DNA from: Methanosarcina sp.
GTDB taxonomy: Archaea > Halobacteriota > Methanosarcinia > Methanosarcinales > Methanosarcinaceae
Direction of reading: 5' to 3'
Assembly: GCA_024280975.1 (NCBI GenBank)
Contig: JAMXLQ010000008.1
Location: 1-7,508 of the forward strand
DNA: 7,508 bases
Shown here one piece after another: positions 4,501 to 7,508 of the stretch; position 1 is the stretch's first letter, and every line of letters starts with the position of its first letter. A program made the position numbers and the translations under genes. The notes under the pieces were generated by a model. The model worked only from the letters and a program-made list of their open reading frames with translations, did not search any database and was not told the origin of the DNA.

Positions 4501-5913
4501 TTACAAAAAGTATAGAATCACAGGCAGTAAAATGACTCCCATTGCGTGAGATTTTCTGACATTCATGAAGGAGGCGAGCATGCCTATAGGAGTCGAAATT
4601 ACAAAAATGAATAATCCGAAAAGCCCTGTAAAGAGATAAACCATTACTGTAAGCCCGATAAGGACCCCTGCACAGAGTTTGCTGTAATCAACTTTCTTTA
4701 AAAGAAGATGAGCATTGTTTCCTATCCAAACTGTGGAAAAGTAGGAAAACAGAGCAGTTAATACTATAGCGGCAAAAAAGAGCAGCAACGCAGGTGCATC
4801 AAGTATATTTGTTCCCAGAATATCTTCTATAGCAACCATTGCCCCGCTTCGGGTCCTTCCTATCACCACGAAAGCTACCAGCCCGAAAATCGCGTTAGAA
4901 GTATTTACACCGGAATTTGAAATTATGAATTCCTTTGAGCTTTCAAGCATTGCAGGATTACCGGCATAAGGGTCAGAATAAAGAGAGGTTCTTAGCCGTC
5001 CTAGATCGGGTTCTGAGGTTTTTTTCTTAAGGGGAATCCTATCAAAGTCGACTTTTGCAACAAGTCCTGTGAGAAGTGCTGCAATTGCTGATGAGAGGCC
5101 TGGCAGCCATGCCACAAGTGAACCTGCTGCGCTGCCTGTAAGGATTCCCCTGAAAATTCTTTTTCGAGAAAGCTTGAGCGCAGAAACGGACTCCTCTGGG
5201 ATTTTCGAACTTGTGAGAAGGCTTATAATTAGCTGGGACGCTCCGAAAAGCCCGCTCAGCAGGGGCAGGAGTATGGAAGGCTCTCCAAAATTCACAACCG
5301 GAACCATAAGAGATTCCTTGGCGAAAGCAAAAAGCCCAAGCACGCCTGTGATCAAAAACAAAATCAGGGCAAAAGTTTTGTATTTATACTTTGCAAGTGG
5401 GCTTTTCTTCTTTGAATCTTCCTCGTTTTCACCTTTTTCACTTGCAAGCATCAAAAACACGATTAAAATAAGAATCCATGCCATGTGTTCTTCGAGATAA
5501 GGATAAACAGCCTTAAAAAATAGAGAAAACGGCAGCACGAAAATCAGGGAAGCAACTACCGAGCCTGCGCTTCCGAGTGCTGAAAGACGGACTGCTTCGG
5601 CTCCTGCCCCATCAAGCAGAAGCCTGTGCCCTGGCAGGACCGTTAGCGCGGTATCCCCATCCGGAGCCCCTAGAAATATTGACGGAATTATGTCATGAAA
5701 AGTCTGGGAGACAGCATTTGAAAGAATAATCACGGCTATGTAAAAAGGTGAAAGCCCTTTTTCAGCCAGAAAAGGGGCAAGGGCTACAAGGGCAAGCGCA
5801 AAATTATTGTTGTGTATCCCAGGGAGGAGACCTGAGATTATGCCAAGCAGGTAACCTCCTAAAACTGAAAAAAGAAGCAAGAGTAAAGAGATATCTTCCA
5901 CCCAGCCAACCAC
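4501..5913 (-). CDS. archaeal TctA-family permease (COG1784/DUF112-type membrane protein)
   Basis: A polytopic inner-membrane protein of 470 aa, roughly ten to twelve hydrophobic segments, matching the TctA family (large permease subunit of tripartite tricarboxylate transporters). Archaeal members usually stand alone, without the TctC binding protein or TctB, and their substrate is unknown. Visible family marks are GLLPGIHNNN at 28-37 and FLGAPDGDTALTVLPGHRL at 80-98. A second-half counterpart has WLPGLSSA at 269-276 and IISNSGVNTSNAIFG at 330-344, then GRTRSGAMVAIEDILG at 352-367, showing the internal two-fold repeat of the family. A charged cytoplasmic-type loop (EKGENEEDSKKK) is at 159-170. 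The start is GTG 5913, with no Shine-Dalgarno sequence before it; a second in-frame GTG at 5901 is possible. A TATA box about 26-34 bases upstream would place the transcript start almost at the GTG, suggesting a leaderless or near-leaderless mRNA. No transport partner gene is adjacent. Confidence 0.85.
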   Translation of the reverse strand: MVGWVEDISLLLLLFSVLGGYLLGIISGLLPGIHNNNFALALVALAPFLAEKGLSPFYIAVIILSNAVSQTFHDIIPSIFLGAPDGDTALTVLPGHRLLLDGAGAEAVRLSALGSAGSVVASLIFVLPFSLFFKAVYPYLEEHMAWILILIVFLMLASEKGENEEDSKKKSPLAKYKYKTFALILFLITGVLGLFAFAKESLMVPVVNFGEPSILLPLLSGLFGASQLIISLLTSSKIPEESVSALKLSRKRIFRGILTGSAAGSLVAWLPGLSSAIAALLTGLVAKVDFDRIPLKKKTSEPDLGRLRTSLYSDPYAGNPAMLESSKEFIISNSGVNTSNAIFGLVAFVVIGRTRSGAMVAIEDILGTNILDAPALLLFFAAIVLTALFSYFSTVWIGNNAHLLLKKVDYSKLCAGVLIGLTVMVYLFTGLFGLFIFVISTPIGMLASFMNVRKSHAMGVILLPVILYFL

Positions 5914-5938
5914 CCAGGACTTGATCTAAAACTTTAAA

Positions 5939-5947
5939 GTTTATATC
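5939..5947 (-). promoter_or_regulatory. TATA box of the TctA-family gene
   Basis: On the minus strand GATATAAAC (5947-5939) is a good archaeal TATA element. Transcription about 25 bases on falls near 5914-5920, right at the GTG start at 5913, which also lacks a Shine-Dalgarno sequence. The two observations agree on a leaderless or very short-leader transcript. Confidence 0.5.
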
Positions 5948-6478
5948 CGATAGTTGCAATTATTTCTATTTATAGATATTTTAAACCTTAGAGCAAAACT
6001 CATTTATTTTTTTTCATTATATATAATTTAATACTCTTTCAAATTCACTACCAAACTGAAAATCATTTCTTTTTTCCATTAATTAAGATAAATATGGTTC
6101 ATTTAAAAAATTACATCTTAACGTCTATCTAAAATCAGATTCAATTTCTAAAAAACCTTAAATTTTTTGAAGATGACGTAAAATTCTTTTTTTACAATAC
6201 ATTATAAAATGTTCCATTTAAAGGGCGAATAAGCAAATGGAAAGAGTTCAGATCTGTAAGGTTAATCATAGAAGATAGATTAAAATTAGCGAAGAAAACA
6301 TACTCTATGGGAGATTTACACGGATATACGAGATTCCTATCCAAAAATAACGTTTTTTAACCGTATTTTCATTGGGCACAACTGGGAATTACAGCATTAA
6401 AAAAAGGAATTACAAATTTTCTCTGAATAACGAAACAAAGAGGGGACTATATTAAGTATGGAAATTTTCTTATAAAGA
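5948..6478. other. A+T-rich spacer between divergent membrane-protein genes
   Basis: Over 500 bases with no recognisable gene or RNA. It holds A+T stretches such as TATATATAATTTAATA (from about 6018) and two similar strings, ATGGTTCATTTAAA (about 6094) and ATGTTCCATTTAAA (6209). An open but start-less plus-strand frame of about 50 codons runs 6208-6360, with protein-like content (an RLIIEDRLKLAKKTYSMGD core), possibly a gene remnant. A GGATA/TATCC dyad lies at 6322-6342 inside it. Confidence 0.45.
6446..6457 (+). promoter_or_regulatory. candidate TATA box of the C-terminal membrane-protein gene
   Basis: CTATATTAAG (6448-6457) lies about 22-31 bases before ATG 6479. The ATG has no clear ribosome site immediately upstream and an in-frame stop lies at 6473-6475, so a leaderless or short-leader transcript from this box is plausible. 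GAGGGG at 6440-6445 would otherwise be too far away (over 30 bases) to serve this ATG. Confidence 0.3.
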
Positions 6479-7402
6479 ATGACTTCTTTGCTTAAAAAGC
6501 AATGTGAAACAAGAAATGAACTAGCGAATGAATGCTTAATTCCCTGGTACATAATAGGAATAACTGCAATCACCTGTGCAGCAACTCTGGTTTTAATCGC
6601 TTTTTTTGGACCCATTGGTCAGGAAATAATACAGTATAGAACCTCTCAATCTGGCATATGGCAGATCGCCGGGCAGGATCTTACAAACTTGGTACTGATC
6701 GCACCGATCCTGCTAATTGGTGGAATTTTATGTCTGGCAAGGAGGGATGGCTCGAAATACCTGTTGATACTTACACCGATAACATTAATGTACACAGGGC
6801 TTTCTGTCGGGATTGGTCAAGAATGGAGCAATTCTGCCTACAGTGGCAATATCGAGGACTACTGGTGGCTTTTCGGAACCCTTGTAATAGGTGGGCTCAT
6901 TCTGCTTTTGGGTAGTCTATCTATGTTTACCGAAGCCGATGCTCCTGCCTTCAAACCAAGAGGTCTGCGAATCTACGTAGGCCTAATGACAATATTCTTC
7001 CTGCTCTTTGCAGTGATGCGGATATCTCAAATCCAGCAAGTTACAGATACTGGAAATCTTCCCGATGGTTCGTACAAAGCGGCTCCAACTGCCTTCTGGA
7101 CCATCAGGTATCTTGACCTTGGAATAAGTATTCCCTTAGGCTTTCTAGCATTATTCCTTATGCTTTCAAAACCAAAAAAGGCATATTCATTACTGCTCCT
7201 ATTCTTTGGGTTCTTCATTACTATTGGAACCGCTGTAGACATGATGGCCATAGTTCAAGTCTTGAACGGCGATATGGAAGTGGCCAAAGAAGGACTCTTT
7301 ATATTTCCAGTACTCACGTTCTTCTCCTATGGAGGCCTCTTCTATCTTGTTAAAGATAAAATATATCGAGGTGTAGTTAAAAGTTCAGATAACCAGAACT
7401 GA
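6479..7402 (+). CDS. polytopic membrane protein of unknown function
   Basis: A 307-aa integral membrane protein that I do not recognise as a characterised family. About eight hydrophobic segments are visible: near 22-46, 62-87, 93-113, 128-150, 164-182, 207-230, 235-262 and 272-291. A polar N-terminus of about 20 residues precedes the first, and a short basic-polar tail follows the last. Marked features are GQEWSNSAYSGNIEDYWW (113-130) in one loop, a soluble loop at about 183-205, and the conserved-looking RYLDLGISIPLGF (210-222), where polar R and D residues enter a membrane segment. D254 in TAVDMM and the E/D-containing loop NGDMEVAKEG also stand out. There is no signal peptide beyond the first segment and no ATPase or transporter signature. 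The start at ATG 6479 is fixed by the in-frame stop just before it; TTG 6488 is the only near alternative. It stands alone, diverging from the TctA-family gene across a long spacer. Transport or sensing is conceivable but not supported. Confidence 0.75.
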   Translation: MTSLLKKQCETRNELANECLIPWYIIGITAITCAATLVLIAFFGPIGQEIIQYRTSQSGIWQIAGQDLTNLVLIAPILLIGGILCLARRDGSKYLLILTPITLMYTGLSVGIGQEWSNSAYSGNIEDYWWLFGTLVIGGLILLLGSLSMFTEADAPAFKPRGLRIYVGLMTIFFLLFAVMRISQIQQVTDTGNLPDGSYKAAPTAFWTIRYLDLGISIPLGFLALFLMLSKPKKAYSLLLLFFGFFITIGTAVDMMAIVQVLNGDMEVAKEGLFIFPVLTFFSYGGLFYLVKDKIYRGVVKSSDNQN

Positions 7403-7508
7403 CTATTATCGATCTAGTCTTCATCGCAATTTTGCAGAAAGATTGGAACATTATCTCTGAATAAATTTAACATTAATTGTTATCCAAATTTAGAAATAGT
7501 TTAAATTT

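Noticed and set aside
5069..5500. Plus-strand 143-codon frame opposite the TctA-family gene
   Set aside because: It is an antisense shadow of a well-supported membrane protein gene.
7401..7419. GACTA/TAGTC dyad directly after the last gene as a terminator
   Set aside because: Only five pairs with a nine-base loop and no U-run after it.

Overview
The window looks like a piece of a Methanosarcina-type methanogen chromosome. The reasons are a CooC-type nickel-insertion ATPase, two Methanosarcina-style soluble TPR proteins, an archaeal stand-alone TctA-family permease, A+T-rich spacers with archaeal TATA-like boxes, GGAGG-type ribosome binding sites in front of several genes, and moderate-GC coding regions. 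No rRNA or tRNA gene, CRISPR array, insertion sequence or recognisable phage gene was seen. The genus assignment is inference from protein style and composition, not from a marker gene.

Layout. Positions 1-396 are an A+T-rich upstream region with a structured leader (short upstream ORFs and a 9-bp perfect inverted repeat) in front of a plus-strand cooC-like gene. Its natural start appears to be an ATA codon at 397 behind a good Shine-Dalgarno (SD) sequence. A clean GC hairpin plus U-run (1187-1213) ends that gene. Facing it on the minus strand is a small TPR protein (stop at 1375, start about 1983). Further upstream on the minus strand lies a two-gene unit: a short coiled-coil plus PASTA-domain protein (4017 to 3517), then a six-repeat TPR protein (start 3334, or possibly a non-canonical ACG at 3493, to 2219). 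A strong SD for the second gene lies a few bases beyond the stop of the first, which supports co-transcription. The roughly 480 bp upstream of the PASTA gene are T-rich on the plus strand and hold three exact copies of a TATA-like 10-mer. Next is a minus-strand TctA-family (COG1784-type) polytopic permease (5913 to 4501) with a GTG start and a TATA box placed as for a nearly leaderless mRNA. After about 560 bp of A+T-rich spacer, the window ends with a plus-strand polytopic membrane protein of unknown function (6479-7402).

How they fit together. The CooC-like protein probably loads or activates nickel in a CO dehydrogenase/acetyl-CoA synthase encoded elsewhere; no CODH gene is present here. 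The PASTA/TPR pair looks like a cytoplasmic protein-interaction module of unknown role. The permease and the C-terminal membrane protein appear to be independent single-gene units. I see no convincing new multi-gene system. The points most worth checking are the two apparent non-canonical start codons (ATA and ACG), the structured cooC leader, and the PASTA/TPR pair in an organism without peptidoglycan.
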